A stretch of 64,000 nt of DNA from Campylobacter gracilis (GTDB lineage: Bacteria > Campylobacterota > Campylobacteria > Campylobacterales > Campylobacteraceae), in contig NZ_JAHAFS010000009.1 of the NCBI RefSeq assembly GCF_018374135.1, positions 25,863-89,862 of the forward strand, in the 5' to 3' direction. Within the stretch, counting starts at the first letter, position 1; every line of letters starts with the position of its first letter. A program made the position numbers and the translations under genes. Below, one piece after another: positions 7,880 through 17,025 of the stretch. The notes beneath the pieces are model-generated. The model worked only from the letters and a program-made list of their open reading frames with translations. It was not told the origin of the DNA and made no database searches.

Positions 7880-9919
7880 ATGAGAGAAAAATTTTATGTA
7901 GCGCTAGCAAATATAGGCTGGCTTATGGCACGGACGAAAGTGGGCGGGCTCGTGGCGCACTTGCTTATGAAAATTGACCGCGGCTTTTTTGCCGCACTGC
8001 GCGAACGTCCCGTATGGAGGGTGTTTTGGCTCAGCACGGCGCTATGCCTGCTCGCATGCTGGGCTAAGATACATTATCAGATTAACGGACCCATCTTTGC
8101 CTACATCGCCGAGAGCTTTCCGGTGGTATTTATCATAAATTTGCTCATCTTTCACCTCTGCTACTTGCTTAGCGGGCGATTTTTCAAGCTCGTTTCATTG
8201 GTGCTACTGGTGCTAATTGTGCTGATTGCGAGCGCGGCTTTGTTTTTGATCGTAAATTTCGACTCAAGCTTCAATGTCGTGGCGATCGATGCGCTTGTGC
8301 ATACCGACGCAGCCGAGACGCGCGAGTTCGTTTCGCAGTTTCTTAGCCCTGCGACGATTTTATATTTAGCGATGTTGCTTGGCTGCATCTTTGCAGCGCT
8401 AAGAGCGGGGCGGAGAAAGGAGGAGCAAACGCATAGCGGTCTAAGATTGCTGTTAGCGGCGATTTATCTCATTTACGGAACGATCTTTTGCGCGGATATC
8501 GCCGCTAAAGCTTTCCAGGGCAAGCAGGGCTATATAACCAAGCTATCGCAATACGTCCCGCTGGAGTTTGCCTTTACGATAAAAGACTATCTAAGCGATA
8601 AGAATTTCATTACCGATATGCGCGAAGTGCAGCTCGGATACGATGAGGCCAAGCGCGCGAACGAGGCTGTTTTAAAAGGCGGCGCAAATTCAGATCCGCA
8701 AAGCTCCGCCCTGGATTCCGCGTCTGAAAATTCCACGTCCGCATCAAGCGCTCAGGCGCAAAATTACGGCGCAAATTTAAATTCTACGTTCGCTTCAGGC
8801 AATGAGCTGCAAAGCTCAGGCAAGACTTTAAATTCTACGCCGCAAAGCCCCAGCGCGATTTCAAATTCTAAAAACCCTGAGGCCGCTACAAACCCTGCCT
8901 TGCAAAAGTCTCGTGTCAAAAATATCATCCTAATAATCGGCGAGAGCTTGCAGCGCGGGCATATGTCGCTCTACGGCTACGGCGTTAAAAATACGCCGCT
9001 TTTAGAGAAGCTCGAAGCAAGCGGCAATCTGATAAAATTTAGCGATACAATCTCACCTTACGGCACGACTAATCAGGTGCTGATGCGGCTTTTAAATTTC
9101 AGCGATTACGAAAGCGAGCGCAAAAGGGCTTGGTTTCGCAACCTTAGCATTATCGATATGTTTAAGCTAAGCGGCTACCGCACCTTTTGGATCAGCAATC
9201 AAGAGGCTTTTGGCGCACATGCGTTAAGCGCTAAAAGCGCTGCCGATCGCGCGGATTCAGAATCCTTCCTCTCAAAGAGTAATCTTTATGAAACCGTCCG
9301 CATCAAGCCTGACGGAGTGCTGCTTCCACTCATAAATCAGGCGAAAGAGGGGCAGAGCGAGCGAAATTTCTACGTGATCCATCTCATCGGCAGCCATATG
9401 GATTACAGCCTGCGCTATCCCGAGGGATTTGGCAAGTTTAGCGCGGCGGACGTAAAGGCAAAACTTACTTCCAAGCAGAAAGATGTCGTCGCATATTACG
9501 ACAACAGCGTGCTTTACAACGATTTCGTCATAAATGAAATTTTTAAAATTTTCTCTGGCGATGACAGTCTCATCGTCTATCTTAGCGATCACGGCGAAAA
9601 TTTATACGAAAATGGACGCCTTGGGCACGGTATGGAGAGCCGCTTTACTTATGAAATCCCGCTGCTTTTTATAGCCTCGCGTGAGTTTTTGAGCGATCAT
9701 GCTAAGCTATGGCAGAGGCTAGCTGCGGCGAAAGATAAGCCTTTTATGAGCGATGATTTGGCGCATTTGCTAGCAGATATCATCGGTGTCGTGCCACTTG
9801 AGTTTGACGAGCACAAAAGCCCGATACGAACGGATTTTAATGTTTCGCGCAAGCGAATTGCTAACGGAGTCGATTACGATGAGAAATTAAAAAGCGCGAA
9901 GGGCTACGAGCTCGAGTAA
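7880..9919 (+). CDS. Phosphoethanolamine transferase, CptA/EptC-like
   Basis: 679 residues from the ATG at 7880, which has a GCAGGGA site upstream. Several membrane segments fill residues about 45-215. A Ser/Asn-rich linker of about 70 residues (roughly 269-340) follows, then a sulfatase-fold catalytic domain. The domain shows GESLQRGHMSLYGY (metal-binding Glu), the likely nucleophile in SPYGTTNQ, and SDHGEN plus GHG metal ligands near the end. The motif pattern is closest to E. coli CptA/EptC, which adds phosphoethanolamine to lipid A core; C. jejuni EptC (Cj0256, about 510 residues) also acts on flagellar FlgG. The target here is unknown. The protein is longer than usual mainly because of the linker, which carries phased AAATTC/AAATTT words. 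Confidence 0.85.
   Translation: MREKFYVALANIGWLMARTKVGGLVAHLLMKIDRGFFAALRERPVWRVFWLSTALCLLACWAKIHYQINGPIFAYIAESFPVVFIINLLIFHLCYLLSGRFFKLVSLVLLVLIVLIASAALFLIVNFDSSFNVVAIDALVHTDAAETREFVSQFLSPATILYLAMLLGCIFAALRAGRRKEEQTHSGLRLLLAAIYLIYGTIFCADIAAKAFQGKQGYITKLSQYVPLEFAFTIKDYLSDKNFITDMREVQLGYDEAKRANEAVLKGGANSDPQSSALDSASENSTSASSAQAQNYGANLNSTFASGNELQSSGKTLNSTPQSPSAISNSKNPEAATNPALQKSRVKNIILIIGESLQRGHMSLYGYGVKNTPLLEKLEASGNLIKFSDTISPYGTTNQVLMRLLNFSDYESERKRAWFRNLSIIDMFKLSGYRTFWISNQEAFGAHALSAKSAADRADSESFLSKSNLYETVRIKPDGVLLPLINQAKEGQSERNFYVIHLIGSHMDYSLRYPEGFGKFSAADVKAKLTSKQKDVVAYYDNSVLYNDFVINEIFKIFSGDDSLIVYLSDHGENLYENGRLGHGMESRFTYEIPLLFIASREFLSDHAKLWQRLAAAKDKPFMSDDLAHLLADIIGVVPLEFDEHKSPIRTDFNVSRKRIANGVDYDEKLKSAKGYELE
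8686..8868 (+). repeat. Phased RAATTY array in the EptC-like linker
   Basis: Six AAATTC/AAATTT sites start at 8686, 8728, 8773, 8779, 8830 and 8863. Every interval is a multiple of three, and all fall in the codon phase xxA AAT TYx, giving Asn-Ser, Asn-Leu and similar pairs. The array fills the low-complexity linker between the membrane part and the catalytic domain. Confidence 0.8.
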
Positions 9920-10093
9920 TAGATGAGTTTTGCTTTTATCCCGTTACATGCTGTATAAACGAGGAATCGGCGCATCCCGTCTTTTTTTGATCGGTTCATC
10001 AAATTCAGATTAAATTCGCGCCACTCCAATGGCTACGCTGATAAAAAGACGCGCAACGTTTGTTAAATTTGAGATCAAATTTATGCGTCGCGG

Positions 10094-10810
10094 TTAGCTC
10101 TCCTTTTTTACCTCATCCATATACGAGTAAATCGTGACTTTCTGCGTCCTAAGCGCCTTTGCGACGAGCTCTACGGCGCCTTTTACCTCAAAAATTCCTT
10201 TTTGCGCGAGGAATTTTACGATACGCTTTCGATCCTCTTTCTTCATCCTCTCCACATTTAGATCGTGCGTAGCCGATGCGATAAGGTCTTGGACGATGTC
10301 AAGGATATTTTGCTGCGAATCGTTAGAGTTTTGCGTTTCTAAATTTACGTCGTCATTGAAGCTCGCCCCGTCTAATGCCGCGCTATTGCAGCTTCCGTCG
10401 GTAAAATTTGCGCCCTGCAACTCCTTGCTATCGAGCTTTGCGTTCGGTAGAAGATTTTTTATTACTTTGTATGCGGCCATGGCGCTTGAAGTATCGATAT
10501 TTACGCATAGCGCGCCTACTACTTTGCCGTCTGCGCCGCGGATCAGCGAAGTCGAGGAGCGTATGAGCTTGCCGTTTTGCGCGGTGAAGTAGTAGTTTGC
10601 GGTGCAGTCGTTTTCAAAATTTTTGCTTAGTAACACGTCCTTTACCAGATGATCGAAGCTTTGACCGATCCTTCTGCCCGTTACGTCGCCGAGGACGAAA
10701 ACGACGGAGTTTTGCGGCGTGCTCATATCGTGGATGACCACCTCGCAATCGCCGATCGTATTTTTAATAAGGTGCGCGGTCGGTATAAAGGCTTGCAAAA
10801 GTTGATTCAT
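10094..10810 (-). CDS. YheO/DauR-type PAS-HTH transcriptional regulator
   Basis: 238 residues. The N-terminal half (to about 120) is a YheO-like PAS domain: a GDCEVVIHDMS motif near the start and ALCVNIDTS near the end. The C-terminal about 60 residues, from ERMKKEDRKRIVKFL to the end, form the HTH found with it (FEVKGAVELVAKALRTQKVT). Between them is an Asn/Ser-rich insertion (about 128-170) with two RAATTY sites. The gene diverges from ridA, and I recall the same pairing in C. jejuni (Cj1387/Cj1388), where the regulator is linked to flagellar interaction. The 142-base intergenic region holds two inverted repeats that could be its operator. Confidence 0.85.
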   Translation of the reverse strand: MNQLLQAFIPTAHLIKNTIGDCEVVIHDMSTPQNSVVFVLGDVTGRRIGQSFDHLVKDVLLSKNFENDCTANYYFTAQNGKLIRSSTSLIRGADGKVVGALCVNIDTSSAMAAYKVIKNLLPNAKLDSKELQGANFTDGSCNSAALDGASFNDDVNLETQNSNDSQQNILDIVQDLIASATHDLNVERMKKEDRKRIVKFLAQKGIFEVKGAVELVAKALRTQKVTIYSYMDEVKKES

Positions 10811-10822
10811 TTCGGGCTCCTG

Positions 10823-10933
10823 AAATTTTATATAAAAAAATCTATAAATTTAGATTAAATTTTAAAATTTTTGCAAATTTATAGAAATACTTATATATTT
10901 TTAATAAATTTAGAGTAAAATTATATAAAATTT
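10823..10933. promoter_or_regulatory. Outer inverted repeat in the divergent promoter region
   Basis: AAATTTTATATAA (10823-10835) is repeated in inverted form as TTATATAAAATTT (10921-10933). The left arm lies in the leader of the YheO-type regulator and the right arm covers a likely ridA minus-10 (TATAAA, 10924-10929). The region is very AT-rich, so chance pairing is possible. The match is 13 of 13 and symmetric about the middle of the divergent region. Confidence 0.4.
10841..10885. promoter_or_regulatory. Inner inverted repeat, candidate operator
   Basis: TCTATAAATTT (10841-10851) and AAATTTATAGA (10875-10885) form a perfect 11-base inverted repeat with a 23-base spacer, nested inside the 10823-10933 repeat. 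It sits between the divergent regulator and ridA, where an autoregulated operator would be expected. Binding by the YheO-type regulator is my inference. Confidence 0.45.
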
Positions 10934-10952
10934 TATATGCAAAGGAGCTTAA

Positions 10953-11339
10953 ATGAAAAAAATTTATCCAAGCGGTTTCGCGCCGAAAAAGGCGCATTAT
11001 GCGCCGGGCATCCTAGACGACGATGGAATGCTCTACGTCTCGGGGCAGCTAAGCGTGGATCCGCGCACGGGGGCCATCGCGGAGGGTCTTGCTGCGCAGA
11101 CCGCGCAGGCTCTAAGCAACGTTGCGGCAGTCCTGGCCGCCGCGGGCGCGGATAAAAGCGACGTGCGGATGTGCCGCGTCTATACGCCTGACGTCGCGAA
11201 CTGGGACGTGATCGACGAGCAGTACGCGCTATTTTTCGGCGCGCACAAGCCCGCTCGCGTCGTGGTACCGACTACGGCTCTACACTTCGGCTGCCTCGTA
11301 GAGATCGAGGCCGTCGCAAAAATCAAAGAGAAAAAGTAG
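10953..11339 (+). CDS. ridA: RidA-family enamine/imine deaminase
   Basis: 128 residues, normal for the YjgF/YER057c/UK114 family. It shows LYVSGQLSVDPRTGAI, the VAAVLAAAGADKSDVRMCRVY segment with the catalytic-site Arg, and the C-terminal IEAVAKI. RidA hydrolyses reactive 2-aminoacrylate and related enamines made by PLP enzymes. A good AAGGAG site (10942-10947) precedes the ATG. A threonine-synthase-like PLP enzyme follows 8 bases later, consistent with detoxifying its by-products. Confidence 0.93.
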   Translation: MKKIYPSGFAPKKAHYAPGILDDDGMLYVSGQLSVDPRTGAIAEGLAAQTAQALSNVAAVLAAAGADKSDVRMCRVYTPDVANWDVIDEQYALFFGAHKPARVVVPTTALHFGCLVEIEAVAKIKEKK

Positions 11340-11347
11340 GAGCGAAA

Positions 11348-12433
11348 ATGAGCGATTTCATCTGCACGGGCTGCGGTAAGCACGCGCCCATCGATACTTT
11401 GAGTTATAAATGCGACTGCGGCGGGCTGTATAAACTAAACTCCGATGCGCCTAAATTTAACCCCGCGCTCGTAGATAAAAGCGAGTTTAGCATCTTTAGA
11501 TACCGCAGGTTTATAGGTATCGACACAGCTAAATTTAGAGAAATTTCGATGGGCGAGGGGCTTACGGCGAGCGTGAAATTCGGCGAAAATCTCTATCTCA
11601 AGCTCGATTACGCGATGCCTACGCTTTCGTTTAAAGACCGCGGTGCGGCGGTTTTGGTATTACATGCCAAAAATATCGGCGTGAAAAAGGTGCTGCAAGA
11701 CTCCAGCGGCAACGCGGGCAACGCCGTGGCGGCGTACTGTGCTCGCGCGGGCATCGAGTGTGAAATTTACGTCCCGAAGGGCACGTCGCCTAAAAAGATC
11801 GATATGATCAAAAGCCACGGCGCGCACGTCACGGTGTTTGACGGCAGCCGCGACGAAACGGCGGACGCGTGCCGCAAAAAGGCCGCGCAGGAGCAGATAT
11901 ATTACGCCAATCACGTTTATAATCCGATCTTTTACGAGGGCACGAAGAGCTACATTTATGAGATCTACGAGCAGCTGGGCAGGGTGCCGCGCAATATCTT
12001 CATCCCCGTGGGCAACGGCACGCTGCTGCTGGGCGCTCAAGCGGCGCTAGGCGAGCTATATGAGGGCGGTCTTATCGAGACGCTGCCGAAAATTTTCATC
12101 GTTCAGGGCGAGCGTTGCGCTCCGCTTTTTGACGCTAAAGATGCGGCGCGCGAGATTAAGCCGCAGCCGACGCTAGCGGAGGGCATCGCGATCGCAAGAC
12201 CGATGCGCGCGGCCGAAATTCTCGGCTCTAGCTACGCGGGCGAGCGCGAGGTGATTTTGGCGAGAGAGAGCGACATACTGCCTGCCAGAGCGGCTCTTGC
12301 GCGCGGAGGATTTTACGTCGAGCACACGACCGCGGCTACCTACGCGGCGTATCTGCGCTACAAAGAAAGCCGCGATCTGCAAGGAGATAGCATCATCCCG
12401 CTTTGCGGCGCGGGGCTAAAGAGCGATCATTAA
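11348..12433 (+). CDS. Threonine-synthase-like PLP enzyme
   Basis: 361 residues of the fold-type II PLP family. An N-terminal zinc-ribbon-like segment has CTGC (residues 5-8) and CDC (about 25-27). The PLP lysine is in LSFKDRG (about residue 97), followed by the SSGNAGNA phosphate-binding turn and a glycine loop PVGNGTLLLG. This layout matches ThrC-type threonine synthase and its relatives that act on phosphohomoserine, threonine or cysteate; the exact substrate is not clear. It forms an operon with ridA, and the pair may belong to catabolism of a hydroxy-amino acid. A second biosynthetic thrC elsewhere cannot be excluded. Confidence 0.8.
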   Translation: MSDFICTGCGKHAPIDTLSYKCDCGGLYKLNSDAPKFNPALVDKSEFSIFRYRRFIGIDTAKFREISMGEGLTASVKFGENLYLKLDYAMPTLSFKDRGAAVLVLHAKNIGVKKVLQDSSGNAGNAVAAYCARAGIECEIYVPKGTSPKKIDMIKSHGAHVTVFDGSRDETADACRKKAAQEQIYYANHVYNPIFYEGTKSYIYEIYEQLGRVPRNIFIPVGNGTLLLGAQAALGELYEGGLIETLPKIFIVQGERCAPLFDAKDAAREIKPQPTLAEGIAIARPMRAAEILGSSYAGEREVILARESDILPARAALARGGFYVEHTTAATYAAYLRYKESRDLQGDSIIPLCGAGLKSDH

Positions 12434-12844
12434 ATTTAAGCGCTCGGCGCGGAATTTATGCGGCTAGCTGGCGTCGAGGAATTTTAAAATTTTGCAGCTT
12501 TAAATTTAGTAGATTTATGAGCCCATGTTTTAGCGGGATGTTTAAAATTTGCGGCTCATAGGCTTTTAAATTTAAACTTGTATCGAGGCGCTAAGACGAG
12601 TCTCTGTTTTGTTCGATGCGGTTATATGGGCGCATTTTTATGGGCGACTTTGCTGCTAGCTGGATTTGTAAAATTGTATCTGCGATAGCTGGGTGGTCGC
12701 TCTTTAAATTTGAAATTACGGTCAAAATTTTATAAAAATAAGCTCACGGGATGCGGCGCAAGCCCTCCGTTTTGTTTGTGAAATTTAGTCTTTTTTATCG
12801 CTTTTAGCTAGCGAGCCTCTATGCAGAGGATCAAATTCGCGCGG
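12434..12844. other. Intergenic, no gene seen
   Basis: About 410 bases between two converging genes. It is rich in AAATTT and AAAATTTT words. I found no coding sequence, RNA gene or convincing hairpin with a T-run. Confidence 0.65.
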
Positions 12845-13393
12845 CTATTTCGAGTTTTCTTTAGCGATGTGCGTAAATTTAAGCACAAATTCGCTTTTTG
12901 CCGCAGTGTAGGTGTCGCGGTCGAACTCGAACCGCTTGCAAAGTTCTAATTTAAGCGCCTCGTACCGCTCGGCGATATCCGCATTCGCTCGCAAAAAATC
13001 TCTAAAAAATATCTCGTCCGCATCGCCGAAATTTCGCAAATGCACGTGAAAAACGCGCTCGGCAAATCCCGCTTCGGTGTAGCCCTTATTTAGGCTGCAG
13101 CGGCTCTCGCTTTCGCTCATTAGCAGATAGTCCGCGTCTATCAGGCGCTGTTTGGCTGCGGTAATATCCAAGCACTCGATCAAAATATCTACGATCGGCT
13201 TCGCCCAGATCCCGCTTACTGCGGTGCTGCCGATATGGTGGATCTTGATCTCGCCAGAGTCTCGCAGCAGCCCGCGCAGAATTTCGCGCTCCTGTCTAAA
13301 CCAAACGCCCCAGCGCAGATCGTGCGGCACGAGACGTATCGGAAAGAGCCGCCACAGCTCCTGCAGGCTCATCGAAAGGAGTTTATTGCTCAT
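12845..13393 (-). CDS. GrpB-family protein (UPF0157)
   Basis: 182 residues of the GrpB family, which has a nucleotidyltransferase-like fold. The signature is clear: HHIGSTAVSGIWAKPIVDIL (residues about 51-70), plus the later VFHVHLRNFG and FRDFLRANADIAERYEALK segments. The cellular role of the family is not established. It is a single gene, lying downstream of the tRNA-Ser gene on the same strand. Confidence 0.85.
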   Translation of the reverse strand: MSNKLLSMSLQELWRLFPIRLVPHDLRWGVWFRQEREILRGLLRDSGEIKIHHIGSTAVSGIWAKPIVDILIECLDITAAKQRLIDADYLLMSESESRCSLNKGYTEAGFAERVFHVHLRNFGDADEIFFRDFLRANADIAERYEALKLELCKRFEFDRDTYTAAKSEFVLKFTHIAKENSK

Positions 13394-13428
13394 CTTAACT
13401 CCAAAGTATTGGGTGAAATTTGAATGGA

Positions 13429-13516
13429 TGGCGGGTAGATAGGGATTCGAACCCTAGAAGGCTGACGCCTTACGCGCTTTCGAGGCGCGCTCCTTCGACC
13501 GCTCGGACATCTACCC
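13429..13516 (-). tRNA. tRNA-Ser (anticodon CGA)
   Basis: Read on the minus strand, the acceptor arm GGGTAGA pairs perfectly with TCTACCC, with discriminator G and an encoded CCA (13429-13431). The anticodon stem CGCGC/GCGCG encloses the loop CTCGAAA, anticodon CGA, reading UCG. A long variable arm of the serine type (TAAGGCGTCAGCCTTC) and the TTCGAATCC T-loop are present. The total of 88 bases suits a class II tRNA. It lies between the GrpB-family gene and the effector-binding gene, with no integrase nearby. Confidence 0.96.
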
Positions 13517-13802
13517 GAATGAAAATGTAATTTAAGCCAAAAATGGCTTAATAACAGATTTAAAAATGAAATTCCGCGTGAAATTTCGCCTGATTTGCGG
13601 GCGGAGGTTGAAATTTAACGGCGCAAATTTAGATTTCATTTTAAATCCACGGCTTAAGGTACGGCGCGCTTTCGGCATAAAATTTATTTCGTGCGTAGTT
13701 TTGGGCACGGAATTTTACCGCTTTATGGATGAAATTTTACGCAAAAGCTCATCGTCGCGGCGGCGAAAAATCACTCGCCGTTTATAAATTTCATGCGCCG
13801 CC

Positions 13803-14225
13803 CTACAAAACCGAGATGAAAATTTTGACCTCGTCTCTGCCGTAAAACTCAAAATCCGTTCCAAACGCTCTTTTTAGTTCGCCGGCTTCAAAAAAGCTCC
13901 AAATTTTGCCCCAAAACTTTGCTACGTTTTGCGGCTCATTTGGGAAACTAAAAACGGCGTATTTGCCGCTTTTGATCTCCAAGGCTTCGTCGCTGCGGGG
14001 CGCTTTAGCGCCGATAAAGATATTGTAAAGCCCGTCGGCGCCGTCTTCATAATCATAATAGACGCCGTAAATCTCGCTCTGCCCGTCATAGCACTCTTTC
14101 ATAAATTTCGCCCACAGCGCAGGAATTTTACCGCTCCCGCCCAGCTCGTCCGCGTTTTTCGTGCGGGCTTTTAACCCATAAATTTTAAATCCGTCTAAAT
14201 ATGAAATTTTGATTTTTTCGCTCAA
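13803..14225 (-). CDS. GyrI-like effector-binding protein
   Basis: 140 residues resembling stand-alone GyrI/AraC-type effector-binding domains (the integron Cass2 group). Visible parts are a FKIYGLKARTKN start, IPALWAKF, the YEDGADGLYNIFIG strand, SGKYAVF, and a final IWSFFEA with DFEFYG near the end. Such domains bind small, often cationic, ligands. There is no DNA-binding domain attached. It lies 16 bases upstream-side of the transketolase stop but is a separate gene. Confidence 0.75.
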   Translation of the reverse strand: MSEKIKISYLDGFKIYGLKARTKNADELGGSGKIPALWAKFMKECYDGQSEIYGVYYDYEDGADGLYNIFIGAKAPRSDEALEIKSGKYAVFSFPNEPQNVAKFWGKIWSFFEAGELKRAFGTDFEFYGRDEVKIFISVL

Positions 14226-14241
14226 ATTTCGTCCTTTGCCG

Positions 14242-16170
14242 TTACTGCTCTAAAAGCTCTTTGGCCTGCTTTGCGATCGCGACGTCGGTGAAGCCGAAAA
14301 GCTTAAATAGCTCGCTCGCGTTGCCGCTCTCGCCGAAGCTTCGCATGCCGTGTACCGCGTCTGCAAATTTATACCACTCAAGCGCGCTTGCGGCTTCGAC
14401 GGCTAAAATTTTAGTTTGCGCCTGCAGGATTTGCGCCAGATAATCAGCGTTCTGTTCGCACAAAAGCTCGAAGCACGGCGCGCTGACGACGTTTGCGCCG
14501 ATGCCTTGCTCTTGCAATATCGCCGCCGCTTTTAGGCAGAGCGAGACTTCGCTGCCGCTTGCGATGAGCGTGATTTGCGCCTCTTTGCTCTGCCTTAGCA
14601 GATACGCGCCGTTTTGCACGTCGCCCAAAACCGCCTTAGGTAGCGGCTCAAGTCCCTGACGCGAGCAGACGAACGCCGCAGGGGCATTCAGAGCAAGCGC
14701 CGTGCGCCAGCATTTTACGTTTTCGTTGCCGTCTGCGGGGCGGAAAGTGTAGAAGTCTGGCATTGCGCGGAAGGTGCTAAGCTGCTCGATAGGCTCGTGT
14801 GTAGGTCCATCCTCGCCTACGCCGATGCTGTCGTGCGTGAAGACGAAATAGTGGCGCAAACCCATTAGCGCCGCAAGTCTAGTGCCCGTTTTGAGATAGT
14901 CGCTGAAGATAAAAAACGTCGCGCTAAACGGGATGAAAAGCCCGTATCTCGCAAAGGCGTTGCCGATCGCCGCCATCGCGTGCTCGCGGATGCCGAAGTG
15001 TAAATTTTTGCCGCACGGAAAGTCGCCGCCGCCTTTTAGCTCGGTCTTATTCGACGCCGCCAAATCGGCGCTTCCGCCCAAAAAGCCGGGCACTGCGTTT
15101 GCGATGGCGTTTAAAATTTTACCGTTGCTATCGCGCGTGGCGACCTTAAGCCCGCTAAAATCGGGAAATTCTATCTTGCTAAAATCGGGATTTAAAAGCT
15201 CGTTTAGAAGCGCTTTTTTTTCATCGCTTAGCTTCGCAAGCTTCTCCTTCCAAAGCCGCTCTTCTAAATCACCCCTCTCAACCGCGGCGCGCGTTTCAAA
15301 AAGCACGTCCTCGCTTACGACGAAGCTTTGAGCGGGATCAAAGCCCAGACTTTGCTTGGCGCGTGCAAGCAGCTCCTCTCCAAGCGGAGCGCCGTGCGTC
15401 TTGGCTGTGCTCTCAAGCTCGAGCGCGCCCTTACCGATCGTGGTATTTGCGATGATGAGGTAGGGTTTGGTTTTGTTTTTGACCTCGTCAAGGACGAATT
15501 CTATCTGATCGAAATTATGCCCGTCGATGCGCGCGACCTCAAAGCCCTGCGCTTCAAATCGCACCTTCACGTCCTCAAACCAGGCGATATCGGTGCTGCC
15601 GTCGATCGTGATGCCATTAGAATCATAGATTATCGTGAGATTATCGAGGTTGTGTCTGCCTGCAAGCGCGCACGCTTCGTAGCTGATGCCCTCCTGTAGA
15701 TCGCCGTCGCCGCAGAAGCAATAGACTCGGTGATCGATGATCTCGTTTCCTTCCTCGTTTAGCAGATGCGCGGCGTATTTCGCGGCCATCGCAAATCCGA
15801 CTGCGTTTGCGACGCCCTGTCCGAGCGGCCCGGTAGCGATCTCGACGCCTGGGGTAGTGATCTCCGGGTGGCCCGGGGTTTTGGAGTGCAGGCGCCTGAA
15901 GCTTTTCAGATCGTCCATGCTCAAATCATATCCGCTAAGATAGAGGTAGCTATACACGAGCGCGCTTGCGTGTCCGCCCGAGAATACGACGCGGTCGCGG
16001 TTCAGCCACGCGGGATTTTTGGGGTTGTGGCAGACCTTGCTCATAAAGACGCTCATTACGTCGCTTAGCCCCATCGGCGTGCCGGGATGGCCTGAGTTAG
16101 CGCTTTGGATCATATCCGCGCTTAGAAATTTGATCGTGTTTGAAATTTTACTTAGCTGCTCGCTCGACAT
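14242..16170 (-). CDS. tkt: Transketolase
   Basis: 642 residues, full length. The thiamine diphosphate motif is CFCGDGDLQEG (about residues 152-162), preceded by HPEITTPGVEIATGPLGQG. The pyrimidine-binding domain has GIREHAMAAIGNA and HDSIGVGEDGPTHEPIEQL. It moves two-carbon units between sugar phosphates in the non-oxidative pentose phosphate pathway. It is co-directional with ispA, 3 bases apart, the same pairing as Cj1644-Cj1645 in C. jejuni. Confidence 0.97.
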   Translation of the reverse strand: MSSEQLSKISNTIKFLSADMIQSANSGHPGTPMGLSDVMSVFMSKVCHNPKNPAWLNRDRVVFSGGHASALVYSYLYLSGYDLSMDDLKSFRRLHSKTPGHPEITTPGVEIATGPLGQGVANAVGFAMAAKYAAHLLNEEGNEIIDHRVYCFCGDGDLQEGISYEACALAGRHNLDNLTIIYDSNGITIDGSTDIAWFEDVKVRFEAQGFEVARIDGHNFDQIEFVLDEVKNKTKPYLIIANTTIGKGALELESTAKTHGAPLGEELLARAKQSLGFDPAQSFVVSEDVLFETRAAVERGDLEERLWKEKLAKLSDEKKALLNELLNPDFSKIEFPDFSGLKVATRDSNGKILNAIANAVPGFLGGSADLAASNKTELKGGGDFPCGKNLHFGIREHAMAAIGNAFARYGLFIPFSATFFIFSDYLKTGTRLAALMGLRHYFVFTHDSIGVGEDGPTHEPIEQLSTFRAMPDFYTFRPADGNENVKCWRTALALNAPAAFVCSRQGLEPLPKAVLGDVQNGAYLLRQSKEAQITLIASGSEVSLCLKAAAILQEQGIGANVVSAPCFELLCEQNADYLAQILQAQTKILAVEAASALEWYKFADAVHGMRSFGESGNASELFKLFGFTDVAIAKQAKELLEQ

Positions 16171-16173
16171 TTT

Positions 16174-17025
16174 TCATCCTTTCAGGTATTTTTCTATCAA
16201 ATTTAAAACCAAATCGCGCAGGCTTTCGTCATAGCCCGCCATCGCGCCGCTTACCTCGTCTATTAGGCGCTGCTTGTAGCTCCTCGCGCCCGCAAGACCT
16301 AGTAAATTTACAAAGGAATTTTTCGCGCCGTCCGCCCCTACGGGTTTGCCTGCGCTTGCCTCGTCACTCGTGGCGTCGATGATATCATCCTCGATCTGAA
16401 ATATGAGACCTAGCTTCAGTCCGATTTTATAAAGCTCATGCGCAAGCTCGTCCTTTAACCCGCCGATTATGGCGCCTAGCTCAAACGCCGCTGCGATGAG
16501 CGCGCCCGTTTTATGCAGATGCAAAAACTCAAGTTCGTTTTGCTTTAACGGGCTGTTTTCAAAACGGCAATCGATCGCCTGACCGAGCACCATGCCGCCG
16601 CTGCCTGCATTTCGCGCTAGAGTTTTAATGCATTTTATCTTGATTTCGTCGCTTAGGTTCGCGCTCGCGGCGATCAAAAACGCGTCGGTATTTAGCGCGT
16701 CGCCCACCAAAATCGCCGTGACCTCGTCGTATTTTTTATGCAGGCTCGGCCGTCCGCGGCGCAGATCCGCATCGTCCATCGCGGGCAGATCATCGTGTAT
16801 GAGCGAGTAGGTGTGGATCATCTCAAGCGCCATCGCGATCGCCAGCGCGCCCTCAAAGCGCCGCTCATCCACCGCCGAGACGACGCCTAGTAGCAGCTGC
16901 GCGCGAAAGTGCTTACCGCCCGCTTGCAGCATGTAATTGAGCGCCTCCTCGAAGTACGGATGAAAGCTCGGCGCCTTCAGCTCGTTGCGCTTCAAGTAAT
17001 CTTTAAATTTTTCTAAAATATCCAT
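16174..17025 (-). CDS. ispA: Polyprenyl (geranyl/farnesyl) diphosphate synthase
   Basis: 283 residues from the ATG at 17025 (MDILEKFKDYLKRN), with an AGGTAGGA site upstream. A longer in-frame reading to 17298 adds arginine-rich sequence without family similarity and is rejected. The first aspartate-rich motif is DDLPAMDD and the second is EDDIIDATSDE, with the GGKHFRAQLLL substrate-binding segment near the N-terminus. It condenses isopentenyl diphosphate with allylic diphosphates to supply quinone and undecaprenyl synthesis. Confidence 0.94.
   Translation of the reverse strand: MDILEKFKDYLKRNELKAPSFHPYFEEALNYMLQAGGKHFRAQLLLGVVSAVDERRFEGALAIAMALEMIHTYSLIHDDLPAMDDADLRRGRPSLHKKYDEVTAILVGDALNTDAFLIAASANLSDEIKIKCIKTLARNAGSGGMVLGQAIDCRFENSPLKQNELEFLHLHKTGALIAAAFELGAIIGGLKDELAHELYKIGLKLGLIFQIEDDIIDATSDEASAGKPVGADGAKNSFVNLLGLAGARSYKQRLIDEVSGAMAGYDESLRDLVLNLIEKYLKG

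Noticed and set aside
13429..13516. tRNA-Ser as an integration site
   Set aside because: No integrase, no duplicated tRNA 3' end and no change of gene content was seen beside it.
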